Assembly: GCF_932274485.2 (NCBI RefSeq)
Contig: NC_065881.2
Coordinates: forward strand, 78,556,702 to 78,620,701
DNA from: Patella vulgata
Lineage: Eukaryota; Mollusca; Gastropoda; Patellidae
Reading direction: 5' to 3'
DNA: 64,000 nt
Under the pieces are notes generated by a model. The model ran no database searches, had not been told where the DNA came from, and was given only the letters and a program-made list of their open reading frames with translations. Position 1 is the stretch's first letter. The number at the start of each line of letters is the position of its first letter. The translations under genes and the position numbers were made by a program. Below are positions 12,701 to 21,592 of this stretch, in pieces.

Positions 12701-15700
12701 GCAGCAGCAAGTTCTTGGACATTGGCAGGACGTTGTTGACGTTGACGTAACCTCTGTCCAAGCATGTCCCAGACATGCTCGATGGGGGAGAGGTCGGGAC
12801 TCAGTGCTGGCCAAGGTAATGTGGTGATGTTCTGTTGTTGGAGGTAACCTGTAACGATCCTGGCCCTGTGACATCTTGCGTTTTCATCCTGGAAGATGAA
12901 ACGGCGGCCATGACGTCGTGCGAACGGCACAACATGGACTGCCAAGATGTTGTCCCGGTAGTACTGGCCTGTAACACGCCCTGCAACAACATGTAAAGCC
13001 GTTCTTCCAGCAACAGTGATGCCTCCCCACACCATAACAGAACCACCCCCAAATCGATCATGTCTGATGACGTTAACGTCTTGGAAGCGCTCGTTTCGAC
13101 GACACCACACCCTCCTACGTCTGTCCAAAAAATCAACAGTGAACCTTGACTCATCTGAAAACATCACATTGCTCCAGCGTCGATTATCCCAGTGTTGACG
13201 ATCCCTACACCAACGACGTCTTGCCTGAATGTGATGATCTCTCAAACAAGGGATCACGCGAGGACGTCGGGCGTGAAGGTGACCCCTATGCAGTCGATTC
13301 CGAATCGTCTGGCCACTCACTCTCACACCAGTGTCTGTTTGAAGACGAGCGCTGATCTGATTTGCTGTGATGACACGATTTCTCAAGGCCAAGGTACGGA
13401 TAAATCGATCCTGGGCTTGAGTTGTCGCCCTTGGTCGACCTGAGCGTGGTCTGTCCTGTACAGATTGTGTATCACGGTATCTGGACCATAGCCTGCTTAT
13501 GACAGACTGAGAAACATTCATCGTCCGCGCCACAACCGCCTGTGTTGTGCCGATCTGTAGCATGCCAAGGGCACGTAACCTTTCATTTTGGGTAAGCCGA
13601 CGCATATCAAAATTTGTTTTCTGGTCACTAAAACAATTAAACTGATGTTTCCACCCTGGAATTCAATGCCACAATGACTGTAACATTCAAAGTCAGAGTC
13701 GTGCAAATCTTGGGTTGGACCCCCATGATGATCCCAAGCATCACCTGCATTCCATGCGGTAGCTATTGGTGCGTTTGGCCGTCACATGTAACTGGAAATG
13801 TTTCTTCTGTTAGGTTCTATAGTGACTTTTTTCGTAGTCATTTGCATATTTTAGTATTATGCCCCCAAAATCAAATATCCCCTACTTTTTTTGAATAGTA
13901 TATAACATGACTCTCTCGGCTATTATTCTAGATATATTTAATTGACGCGTATACTATCTCCCTGATAATGGTTGTCTACTACATCGTTAACACTGTTCAT
14001 CACGTGCATTTTGCATACCGATAGTCCATTGGCCAATCACGCTATTTTACCGAGATTTCGCCTAATAGTTTGGATGCAGCTATGGCGGGTGTGGCGCCAG
14101 ACAGGGTAAGCTTACTCTTCCGGACATCTGTTACTACTGTATGTCGTGTATTTTGTACACGGTGAACAGTCCATATGCTGATTACACTATTTTGCCTTAT
14201 TACACTATTTTGCCTATACCGTTTTTTTTAGGACTTCGAATTTTGTCTAATGGTTTGGATTGTTCGTACTTAGTTTTATTTTATTTTATTGAAATAAAGA
14301 GCTGACCGTTCCTGCTTTAATAGTTCAAAGATAGATAATGATAAATTAATATAATATATTGAAAATTTCGTTCTAATTACTGTATTGTGAGTGCTTTTAG
14401 CAGTGTTGAAGATGGGCCTATCATGTGAATAAATGTCTAAATGATGATTTATATCAAATTTGAAGCCAGAAATAAGATCCGCAATAGGCAGATTAAGCAC
14501 TTTCATAGTGTATCTTTAATTACATTATGGTGACAGTATCAAATCCATCAGCCACTATTTAGCTTCACTGTAAACGTTTTATTTTTAAGAGCACATATTA
14601 GTTTATGCAATCTAAAAAGTAATATGAAACATTTTAAAGGCAGGCCCCCTACCGAAAGGTAATAAAACAATGTACAATTGCCTCAAGAGTAATTTAATTA
14701 AGATCCGTAGTCCAAATAACAGTATTAATTTTATCAATTTTAAATACTGAAAATTGATAAGCTTTTGCTTAACCCTACTTAAAATCGTACCCAATTCAGT
14801 AACTTAAATTTGACATTTGAAACTTCCTTTGATTTTGTCTTTGTGACTATAAAACATAGGTTGCCAGGAAACAAATCATAAAAAACTACAGATCTCTTGA
14901 TAAGGTTTGTGAGCTGTTTATACGAGAGAAACGGGTTTAACGTCCACTCAAAATAAACTAGTCGTTTCGGGACTAACATATTGTTCAATTTTATTTCTTT
15001 AGCAGTGGGAGGAAACCCGGGGACTCGGAGTAGCCCCCCCCCCCCTTGTTATCTCCTTTTGTTAATTTTAGGATTATTATCCATTTTTGAACGATTATAA
15101 GGAGAACAATTAAATCTATACCTAACTCTTTCATAATGCATCTTTAAGGAAAACCTGAAACCCTCAATAAACAACAATAGTTTCTCACCTGACTCCTACT
15201 GTACACATCAACATTGTTGCAATACCAGCCATCATGAAGGTTGTACTAAGAAGTTGAGCTTTAATTTCATCGTCATCTCTGGCACAAACAAGTTCAGCTA
15301 CCAGTAATGATACAGACAGTGATGTGGACACTGGTAGTAAGGCTTGCTGAAACAACAAAGTCAGGGCAGTTATAAACTACAATGATTTCTGTAGACCGGT
15401 CTATGTGTGGTCATCCATAACTGACCAAAACAGGGGATAACAATTTGGACAAAATCGGACCACAATGGTCCAAATCGTCCTTTTAAAGGGACCATCCCGA
15501 TTTTAACATCTCGAGTCCCCCAATGAAAAGTACGTGTACTTATGAAATTTAAGCGCCAAAAAAAGTTCATTTGCACTGAAAGTGAATGCGCAGTCATTAT
15601 TGTATTATGAAAAGAAGCTTTTTACCTCCAGGGTCACTAAGTTTACATTTTAGCAAGTTTACATTTTTTATTGAAAGTGTGATTACTTTCGATCATTTTC

Positions 15701-17567
15701 AGCTTATTTTCATGATGCAAGAATGACTGAACATTCACTTTCAGTGCAAGTGAACCCATTTGACCTTTGACCCCGAATATCTCGACAACGCCCCAACGGC
15801 GGACTGATTACCACTCGGCATCGTATTCTACGCAAAATTTTACTCTAGAAAGGGGCCCCGAAGTCCAAGAAAAGAAGCACAGAATCGGAGAAAACGGACT
15901 TCATGGCAAGGTCACCAGTGCCCTAGTAGTAAGGTTAAGTGCATAGTGCATAGGCCACGTTTTTTTTGTTATCTTCTTTTAAACACGCCGTGCACTGGAT
16001 ATTCGTTAGCGTTGGTTACGATGGGTGGATTCTGAAGGTCCTGAGTTTCGTTCCCGGTGTTGGTCAAGAAAATTCATCGGGATTTTCCGGCGAGGTTTCT
16101 CCGTGTCAGCGGTGCAGGACGGAGGGCATGGCAATAAACAACGTATAGTCCTTCGGGTGGGACGAAAAACTCATTTCTCGTGTACACATTGGCGTAGACT
16201 TAAGCGAATACTTGACAGTTGGAATTCGATATAAGGTATGTCGTAGTAGCGCTGTCCGGGAAAAGTTTCCCTCGTAGCACAATGTACGGCGTATGTCTGT
16301 CTTCATTAGCCCAGTCGGAGCGGAACAGTAGGACGTTTAACCCATTTCATTTCGCCACACGGAAAATGTCAAATGCTTATCGTAAGCAATCAATTTGTTT
16401 ATAACATGGGGATTAACATCTTATCTTTCTCCACCAACCAGGTTAATGAAGTGTGCTATGTGTGAAGTTTTGCCCGGACAGCGCTACGGCCAATTCCAAC
16501 AGTCAGGATTACTTTTACGTGTACGATTCGGTTTATCTTACCCAACCGAAAGACTATACGCGTCACAAAGTTCCGCAGCACTCCTTCCACCGTCCATCAC
16601 CACTGACAAGTGGAAACCCCACCAGAAAATTTCGAGGGACTTTCAAGACCAACATCGGCCGTCTTATGGTCCGTCTTATCCAATTGGTACGAAGGATTAG
16701 AAAGTTAACCCTGAATTCATTTGTTTTTCGCCGTTTTGGGCAAAGAAATCGTCGGTTCCAATCTGTATCTAAATCGACAGGAAAGTGCTCTAATGCTCAT
16801 CTAAGGCGATGTAATTTTCTAAATTTTCTTAGGAAGGACCCCCGAATACCCGTCACTGTGGCCCCTCAGAACGACCCGCCTCCAGCGGCTGATCCCTTAA
16901 ACCGCCCCTGATAGTGATATTTGAAGGATGATATATGACATACCACTAATTCTTTCGTATGATGTATAATTTAATAGAAAAAATCCACTTATTCCTATGA
17001 TGTATAATTTAATAGAAAAAAATCACTTATTCGTATGTATAATTTAATAGAAAAAATTCACTTATTCGTATGATGTATAATTTAATAGAAAAAATTCAAT
17101 TATTCGTATGTATAATTTAATAGAAAAAAATTCACTTATTCGTATGATGTATAATTTAATAGAAAAAAATGACTTATTAGTGCGAAAATATATCTCCACT
17201 GAAAAGAACAACCCTTACTGGATTATCCAACAATCATTACCGGATTATCTTATTTTGATATTAATCAGATGAATCAAAATGTTAGTTCAAATAACAAAAT
17301 AAACAAACATTAGTAAATTAAATCAAGGTCGCATGTTATTTGTTTACCCTTGTGAACTTAGCGACTTAGTAAATTAATCATATAGTTTAGGGCACAGACC
17401 TGTACAGCAAACAATAAAGTAAGATGTAATGGCGGACTGTCTTTTATCTTGTAATACAGCTTAATCAGCTTTTCTTGTTCAATTTCTATATTAAGATCCT
17501 TTTTTTCATCTTCAGCTTTGCCGTCCAAGAGAGTCTCAGCCTGAGCATGAGCTTCATTGTTGTCCAT
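583..17567 (-). CDS. SLC23-like transporter gene A (5' part: exons 1-5, continues off left edge)
   Basis: Multi-pass plasma-membrane carrier of the NAT/NCS2 (SLC23) family, which moves ascorbate or nucleobases, usually with Na+ or H+. Visible coding exons: 17400-17567, 15189-15346, 5939-6036, 4671-4762, 583-764 (698 nt, about 232 residues). All junctions are GT-AG, and phases and lengths match genes B and C exon for exon. The encoded part covers the N-terminal cytoplasmic tail, TM1 and the segments up to the 'RYVGPITIVP' stretch typical of the family. The remaining exons (121 nt onward) must lie left of base 1. Its long intron 2 hosts an antisense secreted-protein gene and a Tc1 element. The TM1 His of vertebrate SVCTs is Gln. 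Substrate cannot be told from sequence. Family call firm; whether the gene is intact is unknown. Confidence 0.88.
912..1130. repeat. Foldback of CCGGAAAACAC units around a telomere-like core
   Basis: Left arm (912-1000) of ACCGGAAAACAC-type units and right arm (1043-1130) of GTGTTTTCCGGT units are inverse. The loop 1001-1042 contains CCTAACC/CGTAACC/CCCTAACCCTA, like short degenerate telomere repeats. Confidence 0.75.
1771..2075 (-). mobile_element. SINE A copy
   Basis: Family A: tRNA-like head (A box TGGCTAAGTGGGTAAGACG, B box GTGTTCGATCCC), about 370 bp, tail GGACGTTAAACCCCATTTC with (ATTTC)n. Here the tail is at 1771 and the copy runs to the head remnant CCTCCAGGCTAGCGAGCC. Confidence 0.85.
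2289..2350 (+). repeat. 21-nt tandem repeat, three units
   Basis: CACCCGCCACCGTAGTCAAAT repeated, the last unit with a 1-nt insertion. Confidence 0.9.
2491..2762 (-). mobile_element. SINE A copy, head missing
   Basis: Tail with four ATTTC units; the copy stops at CACGTCGGAAAA before the tRNA-like part. Confidence 0.85.
2835..3060 (+). mobile_element. SINE B copy, diverged
   Basis: Family B: tRNA-like head (TGGCCGAATGGTTAGCGCG, GGTTTCGATTCCCC), about 295 bp, tail GGACGTTAAACCCCATTTC with (TC)n. Here GTCATTGAGTCGAGTGGCGT through CTACGCGCAAGCGAATTA is recognisable. Confidence 0.7.
3237..3318 (+). repeat. 40-nt tandem duplication
   Basis: AACTATGAGGCTATGTTTAC plus CACACACTTGACCTACTTT, two perfect copies. 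Confidence 0.92.
3341..3500 (+). repeat. Dispersed repeat family C, diverged copy
   Basis: GTTAAAGAGGCATTATGCGA then ATAATCAACTCTCTAGAGCA, as in the clearer copies at 19.2 and 33.4 kb. Confidence 0.5.
3955..4180 (+). mobile_element. SINE A copy, strongly diverged
   Basis: Head CCGCGGTGGCTCAATGAGACACTGGCTCAC, body TCCTCTTGTCAGTGG and tail GTAGGACATTAA are still readable. Confidence 0.55.
4228..4566. mobile_element. MITE family E, copy 1 (339 bp)
   Basis: Ends ACAGATCTATATTTCGTTTCG and the near-complement CGAAACGAATTAGGATCAG; no coding capacity. A close copy is at 40832-41171. It lies in gene A intron 4. Confidence 0.8.
4671..4762 (-). CDS. Gene A exon 4
   Basis: 92 nt coding VSIYSNSTVNMTDINGRLPV then PKEIILGQLEK. 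This extracellular loop has two N-glycosylation sequons (NST, NMT). Donor AAG|GTAGGT. A MITE (4228-4566) ends about 105 nt downstream in the intron. Confidence 0.87.
5100..5327 (+). mobile_element. SINE A copy, internal/3' part
   Basis: GTTCGGATGGGACGAAAAAC to CGGACGTTAAACGCCATT. Confidence 0.7.
5939..6036 (-). CDS. Gene A exon 3
   Basis: 98 nt coding LPIFQGPSSSYVVPLIGLMT then LKEWSCPSKEEL. It matches the SLC23 block 'RLPLFQ...FLVPAKAILALERWKCP'. Acceptor TTTTGTAG, donor GTAATT. Too short to show up as an open frame; found by comparison with genes B and C. Confidence 0.88.
6990..7152 (+). repeat. 80-nt tandem duplication
   Basis: GTGGCAGGAGGACGGATTGG unit twice with one difference; about 480 nt upstream of the nested gene's TATA box. 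Confidence 0.92.
7631..7638 (+). promoter_or_regulatory. TATA box of the nested gene
   Basis: TATAAATA, 53 nt upstream of the ATG; implies a 5' leader of about 25-30 nt. Confidence 0.55.
7691..7742 (+). CDS. Nested gene exon 1 (signal peptide)
   Basis: 17 codons plus 1 nt, ATG to ACC-A, donor GTAAGT. A SINE A copy starts only 40 nt beyond the donor. Confidence 0.8.
7691..9773 (+). CDS. Nested gene for a secreted six-cysteine pacifastin-like protein (86 aa, 3 exons)
   Basis: Exons 7691-7742, 8940-8996 and 9622-9773, joined by GT-AG introns that are both phase 1; total 261 nt. Residues 1-18 (MGVLRLLLVICFIGLVTS) are a classic signal peptide. A short linker rich in Ser, Asp and Arg follows, then one Cys domain: C48, C65, C68, C70, C78, C83. 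From the second Cys it reads CNTCGCTETGMVWCTLVFC, which fits the pacifastin rule C-N-x-C-x-C-x(2-3)-G-x(3-6)-C-T-x3-C. The C1-C2 gap is 16 residues rather than 9-12, so a single VWC-like domain is the alternative. Pacifastins are small serine-protease inhibitors; the residues after C5 (T-L-V) would put Leu at P1, hinting at a chymotrypsin-like target. The gene lies antisense inside gene A intron 2, with a TATA box and an AATAAA. Exon structure is well supported; function is inference. Confidence 0.8.
7783..8075 (+). mobile_element. SINE A copy with intact tRNA-like head
   Basis: Head GAGCCACGGTGGCTAAGTGG and GTGTTCGATCCC are near consensus; it starts 40 nt after exon 1 of the nested gene. Confidence 0.85.
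8940..8996 (+). CDS. Nested gene exon 2 (linker)
   Basis: 57 nt, acceptor GCATTACAG, donor GTAATG; adds SASIRSDGAGSLQPRDEQS to the reading frame. Symmetric phase 1-1 exon, so it could be skipped without breaking the frame. Confidence 0.72.
9052..9205 (+). mobile_element. GC-rich fragment with GGGCGGATCCAG end (hAT-like repeat)
   Basis: Starts AGGGCGGATCCAGAG and is far more GC-rich than its surroundings, with repeated GCGAAG/GCCGC units. GGGCGGATCCAG ends are common on hAT-type non-autonomous repeats. It lies in intron 2 of the nested gene. Confidence 0.45.
9350..9525 (+). mobile_element. SINE B fragments (two pieces)
   Basis: 3' part 9350-9465 (CATATGTTAGTCCCGAAATG to GGACGTTAAACCC), then a separate piece 9474-9525 (TCCTCCCACTGCTGAAGACC). 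Confidence 0.7.
9622..9773 (+). CDS. Nested gene exon 3 (Cys domain and stop)
   Basis: 152 nt, acceptor CATGTTTCAG. It codes all six domain cysteines and ends CHVL-stop. Confidence 0.83.
9779..9784 (+). promoter_or_regulatory. Polyadenylation signal of the nested gene
   Basis: AATAAA starting 6 nt after the stop codon, giving a very short 3' UTR. Confidence 0.6.
9893..10155 (-). mobile_element. SINE B copy
   Basis: Nearly full length, GA-rich tail at 9893 and head near 10150, followed by a C run. It starts about 110 nt after the nested gene's poly(A) signal. Confidence 0.85.
10165..10700 (+). repeat. Degenerate repeat cluster starting CAGTGGCGGCGCCAG
   Basis: The block AGAAAATTTTGAAAAA followed by CTGCCGGAAATGC occurs three times (about 10270, 10411, 10625) with GTCAAACGAACGGACTTGCGAA between. 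Probably partial tandem copies of a non-autonomous DNA transposon. Confidence 0.55.
10701..11403. other. Gene A intron 2 interior, nothing firm
   Basis: A C run at 10741 and AT-rich DNA; CCTGATGAAG near 11231 resembles the start of Penelope-type 3' ends but has no matching stem. Confidence 0.4.
11417..11610 (-). mobile_element. SINE B, 5'-truncated, with 13-bp target duplications
   Basis: Perfect flanking repeat AATGCTTGGTGGT at 11404-11416 and 11611-11623. The head with both Pol III boxes is absent, so the copy is dead on arrival. Confidence 0.9.
12368..13902 (-). mobile_element. Tc1/mariner element, copy 1 (full length)
   Basis: About 1535 bp bounded by inverted ends tatactattc-AAAAAAAGTAGGGG (one mismatch at the left end) with TA at the borders. 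It carries one open transposase gene on the minus strand. It sits in gene A intron 2. A near-identical copy lies inverted at 23117-24650. Confidence 0.92.
12586..13605 (-). CDS. Tc1-type transposase, open (339 aa) but with an altered catalytic residue
   Basis: Cut-and-paste DDE transposase. The N-terminal helix-turn-helix region (LTQNERLRALGML to WSRYRDT) and the GRPR hinge at about residues 57-60 bind the inverted ends; the catalytic core follows with SDESRF (first Asp), FIFQDENARCHRA (second site) and SPDLSPIEHVWD (final Glu). The spacing from the second site to the last Glu is 34 residues, the DD34E hallmark of Tc1. The usual second Asp in Q-D-D-N is Glu here (GAA), whereas copy 2 keeps Asp (GAC). 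The frame is otherwise full length, but this change would be expected to impair catalysis. Confidence 0.92.
   Translation of the reverse strand: MRRLTQNERLRALGMLQIGTTQAVVARTMNVSQSVISRLWSRYRDTQSVQDRPRSGRPRATTQAQDRFIRTLALRNRVITANQISARLQTDTGVRVSGQTIRNRLHRGHLHARRPRVIPCLRDHHIQARRRWCRDRQHWDNRRWSNVMFSDESRFTVDFLDRRRRVWCRRNERFQDVNVIRHDRFGGGSVMVWGGITVAGRTALHVVAGRVTGQYYRDNILAVHVVPFARRHGRRFIFQDENARCHRARIVTGYLQQQNITTLPWPALSPDLSPIEHVWDMLGQRLRQRQQRPANVQELAAALQQEWDNLDQNDLRRLIRSMPRRINACLANRGGFTRY
13903..14919. other. Gene A intron 2, no gene seen
   Basis: AT-rich; a faint family C trace near 14470-14530 and a short direct repeat GATTACACTATTTTGCCT near 14180. Confidence 0.4.
14920..15042 (-). mobile_element. 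SINE B fragment
   Basis: Tail CGGGTTTAACGTCCACTC to CAGTGGGAGGAAACCCGG, ending at a C run about 145 nt from gene A exon 2. Confidence 0.8.
15189..15346 (-). CDS. Gene A exon 2
   Basis: 158 nt, phase 0 to phase 2, opening QALLPVSTSLSVSLLVAELV and ending MLMCTVGVR. It completes TM1 and carries TM2. The Gln at its first codon sits where human SVCT1 has the TM1 His of 'GFQHYL'. Donor GTGAGA. Confidence 0.88.
15996..16363 (+). mobile_element. SINE A copy
   Basis: Near full length with a degraded head (GGTCCTGAGTTTCGTTCCC) and tail AGTAGGACGTTTAACCC. Confidence 0.8.
16405..16660 (-). mobile_element. SINE A copy, diverged
   Basis: TTAATGAAGTGTGCTATGTG, TTTTGCCCGGACAGCGCTAC and TTTTACGTGTACGA are recognisable. 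Opposes the copy just before it, 41 nt away. Confidence 0.65.
16741..16911 (-). mobile_element. hAT-like repeat end fragment
   Basis: Terminates CTTAAACCGCCCCTG, the complement-type end of the GGGCGG family at 9052. Short, no coding. Confidence 0.4.
16951..17180 (+). repeat. AT-rich tandem repeat
   Basis: Five to six units built on GATGTATAATTTAATAGAAA then CACTTATTCGTAT, with variable lengths; 220 nt downstream of gene A exon 1's donor. Confidence 0.88.
17400..17567 (-). CDS. Gene A exon 1 (proximal first exon)
   Basis: Codes 56 residues starting MDNNEAHAQA, an acidic cytoplasmic tail, and ending PPLHLTLLFAVQ, the start of TM1. An in-frame TGA lies five codons upstream of the ATG, supporting this start. 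It ends in phase 0 with donor CAG|GTCTGT. Its tail differs from the first exon at 31856-32287 and from gene B exon 1. Confidence 0.82.
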
Positions 17568-18080
17568 ATTGTCTGATGATCAAACTATTATTAAAGTGTG
17601 TTTTTATTAACAATATATACCCGTGCATGGTTTGTGTGGATACATTCATTAAGAAGGACCAACAACCTCCCTGAATTAATTACCTTTGCATATCTTTAAA
17701 ATTTCGTCATATATGGTTAAAACTACCAACCATGTGCCTGACGATTAATACTACACTGTCTTTAGCATAGCATATTTAATAGTCCAGATAGCTTTTGCTG
17801 CAGGTTTTTGTCATATTTCTTTTCACACCAAGAACAATAACTCAGTTAAAGGATTAAAACTGGAATTTTAACAAAGGAGTGTGTCATGGAGATGAATATA
17901 TATAAGCTATGGCTTGTTTTCAGATCAACAATATCAGTATTGTAAATAATCATGATATAATAGAAATAAAATATTGTTTAAACCAAACTGGTCCACAATA
18001 ACGAATAGGAATCGCTTGAACGAGCCGGTCTCCAGATTACAATAGCATATTTAAACATATATAGACATATGGATCATACT

Positions 18081-18082
<2 letters not shown>

Positions 18083-18128
<46 letters not shown>

Positions 18129-18378
18129 ACGTCCACTCGACACAAAGCCGGTCATTTCGGGACTAACACATGGTTCAATTTTATTTCAATAATTTCGCTC
18201 GTGCGTGGGGGTCTTTAACAGTGGGAGGAAACCGGAGGGCCCGGAGAAAACCCACGGGGTTAGACAGGCGTCCCTACTCCTTGTCACGTACAACTGGGGA
18301 ATCGAAACCACGCCAGCTGACTCAATGACAGACCTTATGATACAGCGTGAATGAGCTAACCATTCGGCCATCCAGCCC
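18083..18378 (-). mobile_element. SINE B copy with long (GA)n tail
   Basis: About 40 nt of GA at the tail side, body complete to GGCCATCCAGCCCCCC. Flanked by GATCATACT before and AATCATACTT after, a likely target duplication. Confidence 0.85.
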
Positions 18379-18395
18379 CCCTGAATCATACTTAA

Positions 18396-18741
18396 GCGGT
18401 GGACACACTAGCCGAACGATTCGGCCGAATCAATTGGCGTCGAAATTCGCCTAGTGTGTCCACTGTCATTCGGCCGAATGATTCGCCCGAATCAAACAGG
18501 TTTGATATATTCGGCCGATCGGCCGAATATAGAATTCGTTAGCCAATAACCAGTCATATCGAGAAGTCACGTGATAGATTGAAGACATAGACGCCGCCAT
18601 GGTTAATCATGTGTCGTGAAAGGTGATGCAATCGGCAGGTTGAATCGGGCGAAGCATTCGGCTAGTGTGTCCACCCATTCGGCCGAATAAAATTCGGCGC
18701 CGATTGATTCGGCCGAACGATTCAGCTAATGTGTCCACTGC
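18396..18741. mobile_element. MITE with ~45-bp inverted ends and TTAA target duplication
   Basis: Ends GCGGTGGACACACTAGCCGAA and complement of GCAGTGGACACATTAGCTGAA; flanked on both sides by TTAA (18392-18395, 18742-18745), as left by piggyBac-type elements. The interior repeats the palindrome ATTCGGCCGAAT. Class is a guess. Confidence 0.8.
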
Positions 18742-18745
18742 TTAA

Positions 18746-18950
18746 GAGAGAGAGAGAAATGGGGTTTAACGTCCACTCGACACAAACTAGGTTATTTCGG
18801 AACTAACACATGGTTCAATTTTATTTCAATAAATTCGCTCGTGCGTAGTGGTCTTTAGCGTAGGGAATCGAAACCACGCCAGCTGACTCAATGACAGACC
18901 TTATGATACAGCGTGAATGAGCTAACCATTCGGCCATCCAACCCCCCTGA
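18746..18950 (-). mobile_element. SINE B copy with internal deletion
   Basis: Lacks the middle (AGCAGTGGGAGG through the ACGTACAA block) but has both ends; ends GGCCATCCAACCCCCCTGAA and AATCATACTT, the same flank as the copy at 18083. Confidence 0.8.
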
Positions 18951-19217
18951 ATCATACTTAGAGTATGATCTTTAGTTTATATAAGATGATATGAACATAG
19001 CAAGAACACGTGTTTATAATAATTACATAACCAGTATAATCCTGGTTATCTGATGAAAGGTTAGCGTGATATCAATTTGGACATTGATCATGATTTCTAC
19101 TTTAGTGCAAATTGAATAATCATAAAAATGTAAACAAATATAGCGCATAACAGAATTGATGTGGTTAGATCACGAAAGTTTCTGAAAAAAAATAGAACCA
19201 ACGATCTAGATAATATT

Positions 19218-19395
19218 AAACATACATTATGCAAGATCTAAATCTGCCTATTGCAGGTCTTACTTTAGGCCTGAAATGTTTTCTAAATTATTAATTAGAC
19301 CATAATCGACTCTCGATGGCATCGGATACTCGAGATTTTAACTAGATTAAAACGGTTCGCCATTTAAAAATTAGAAAGCGAGGCTAAGTCCCGAT
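19218..19395 (+). repeat. Dispersed repeat family C
   Basis: Contains ATTATGCAAGATCTAAATCT, GCCTATTGCAGGTCTTAC, AGGCCTGAAATGTT and CTCTCGATGGCATCGGAT; about 180-250 bp, no coding. Confidence 0.7.
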
Positions 19396-19750
19396 TATAC
19401 CAGTGCCCTGTTTACCACTGTGCACACATCTTGTCAAAACTACAAACAATGGTAACTTGGCTGAGAATGAAGTATAAATTTGAATGAAATTTTCAATTTT
19501 TTTTTTTTTTATCATCTGTTTTTGAATTATTAAACTCTTAACTAACGTATCTTTAACAATGCTATTTTTAAAACCATTATCCGATTTGACTTTTCGAATA
19601 ACGAAAATCAAATTACAATCGATTTATGCCTATGATCAATATATCATGAGATTTTTTTTTATAATCATAGAAATTCAAGATAAGTATATTATATTCCCAT
19701 ATGACAATGTGGATTTCAGCCCGTTAAAATATATTTTGATACGTAGAGCT

Positions 19751-19930
19751 GGCATTTAGTAATTGAACTGGAATATACAGTTCACAATTCTATGGAATAC
19801 AATGTACTGCTTATTACTGAGCGATGTTCTGTGTAGGCTTGATAATGACTAGAGAAGCCTAATCGAAACGTCGCTCAGTAATAAGCAGGAATTGTATTCC
19901 ATAGAATTATGACCTGTATACGTATACTTA
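19751..19930 (+). repeat. Hairpin repeat with TCGAAACGTCGC motif (Penelope-type terminal repeat)
   Basis: Starts GGCATTTAGTAATTGAAC, as at 59958. Arms 19787-19826 and 19869-19907 pair almost fully around the core GCTTGATAATGACTAGAG. The GAAACGTCGC box sits at the 3' side of the stem. Solo terminal repeat is the likely origin. Confidence 0.6.
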
Positions 19931-20536
19931 TTTGAGACAATATTCGTCGAGATTAGCAAAGCTTTTGAGCGTGTTTGACATGACAATGTAGCTTTAGTTC
20001 AGACTTTTCTTAATTTAATCATTATTTCTATCTACTCAATTTAATGATTGATCTTGGCGGAACAGAATCTATCCACGGGTTATACCCAAGGTTTTGTTCT
20101 GGTCCGAGTCCTATTTGTATTATGTATATATGCAGCCGTGAGTGTCTTGGTTACTGTTCTTGATCCTAATTTTATACAAAGTTAAACCAGTTCAAATGTG
20201 AATAGATATAAAATCCGGGTTTCAGCTGTAAATCTGCGGGGGAAGGGGGGAGGTGGCGGCCCAACGCGTGCCCTGCTGATCATAATGACTGTTCCCAGGC
20301 ATTATATTATCATATCCTGTAATATTGAACATATTTTTTTTGGAACGCGCTACGATTCCCAGTCAGCTTTTTGAAAAGACAGTCACTAATGTTTGCATGA
20401 CCTGAAATTTCCGACGACCTGGTGGCACTTTACTTGTACTCGACCCAATCCCTAGATCCGGTTCTATGTCTACCCATACCTCCCCCCATCCCTCCGTCAA
20501 CAGAACTGTATTTAGTATATATTTAGTATATATTTA

Positions 20537-20537
<1 letters not shown>

Positions 20538-20574
<37 letters not shown>
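20538..20574. repeat. (AT)n microsatellite
   Basis: About 18 AT units ahead of the small MITE. Confidence 0.95.
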
Positions 20575-20576
<2 letters not shown>

Positions 20577-20764
20577 TTAGATCTATTTGACAAGGCCATA
20601 CACATAATTTCCTCAAGGCCTCGAGCTGTAAAAACCCAAGACCAAGGCCTACGCATTACACTAACCCTAACCCCCAATCCTCGGCAACAATCACGTGCCC
20701 TAACCCTGTTGACATCTCGCGACCTTGGAGAATATGCGTTTGGCCTTGTCAAGTAGATCTAGCC
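20575..20764. mobile_element. Small MITE inserted in an AT microsatellite (190 bp)
   Basis: Inverted ends GGTTAGATCTATTTGACAAG and complement of GGCTAGATCTACTTGACAAG, about 32 bp each. Short CTAACCCTAAC runs occur inside. It lies at the end of (AT)n. Confidence 0.75.
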
Positions 20765-21303
20765 GTATATACATGTATCCATGACCTACATATTCTTGTT
20801 TAAACATAGATTATATTACGGTCAGCAGTATAACCCATATACGTAGTGTTTTGTTATACATGCCCTAATAAGAGTAAAGCAACGATAAGCTTCGGGTAAA
20901 ACAATGGTCAAAACACACAAAATGTCGACTAAATTCTTTTAGCAAAGAAGGTTCAACACAAAGAACATTTTTGTTTGTCAAACCGTTATCAAACTATATA
21001 GTTGAAATATTAACAAACCGGGGGACAACACAAGAGAAATGCAAATTAAGAATGAACGTATGTCGATTAAAGCAATGTTAAGTTTCGAGCTAATGTCCAT
21101 TTTGGGTAAAGGAAATTATCACCAAATTAGGTAAAATAATACATTATGGCACTCAACACCAAATTAGGATATATGATAGATTATGGCGCTCAACACCAAA
21201 TTAGGATGTACAATAGATTAAAGCCGCAGCAATTTAAATGATAAATAAATACATTAACTTTCAATACTCATATTACATTTACTAACCAGACATACTTTTT
21301 TTG

Positions 21304-21305
<2 letters not shown>

Positions 21306-21342
<37 letters not shown>

Positions 21343-21560
21343 TACGTCCAATCGTCACAAACTAGGTCTTCTCGAGTATAACATAGGGTTCAATTTTATT
21401 TCAATAGGCGTCTTTAGCAGTAGGCGGAAACCAGGTGTCCTGGGGAAAACCCACGAGGTAACCCTAATCCTTGTCACGTACAAGCGAAGAATCGAAACCT
21501 CGTCACTTGACTCAATGCTAGACGCGCCTGCGTTAAACCACTAAACCATCCAGTTCCCCT
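21306..21560 (-). mobile_element. SINE B copy, diverged, with (GA)n tail
   Basis: GA run 21306-21340, body from TACGTCCAATCGTCACAAAC to AAACCATCCAGTTCCCC. Confidence 0.8.
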
Positions 21561-21592
21561 TTTTATTGTCCAAGTTTAAACCTTAGTTTAAG

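Noticed and set aside
20534-20752. Minus-strand 72-residue frame ending in a Tyr-Ile run
   Set aside because: It is a MITE plus (AT)n microsatellite.
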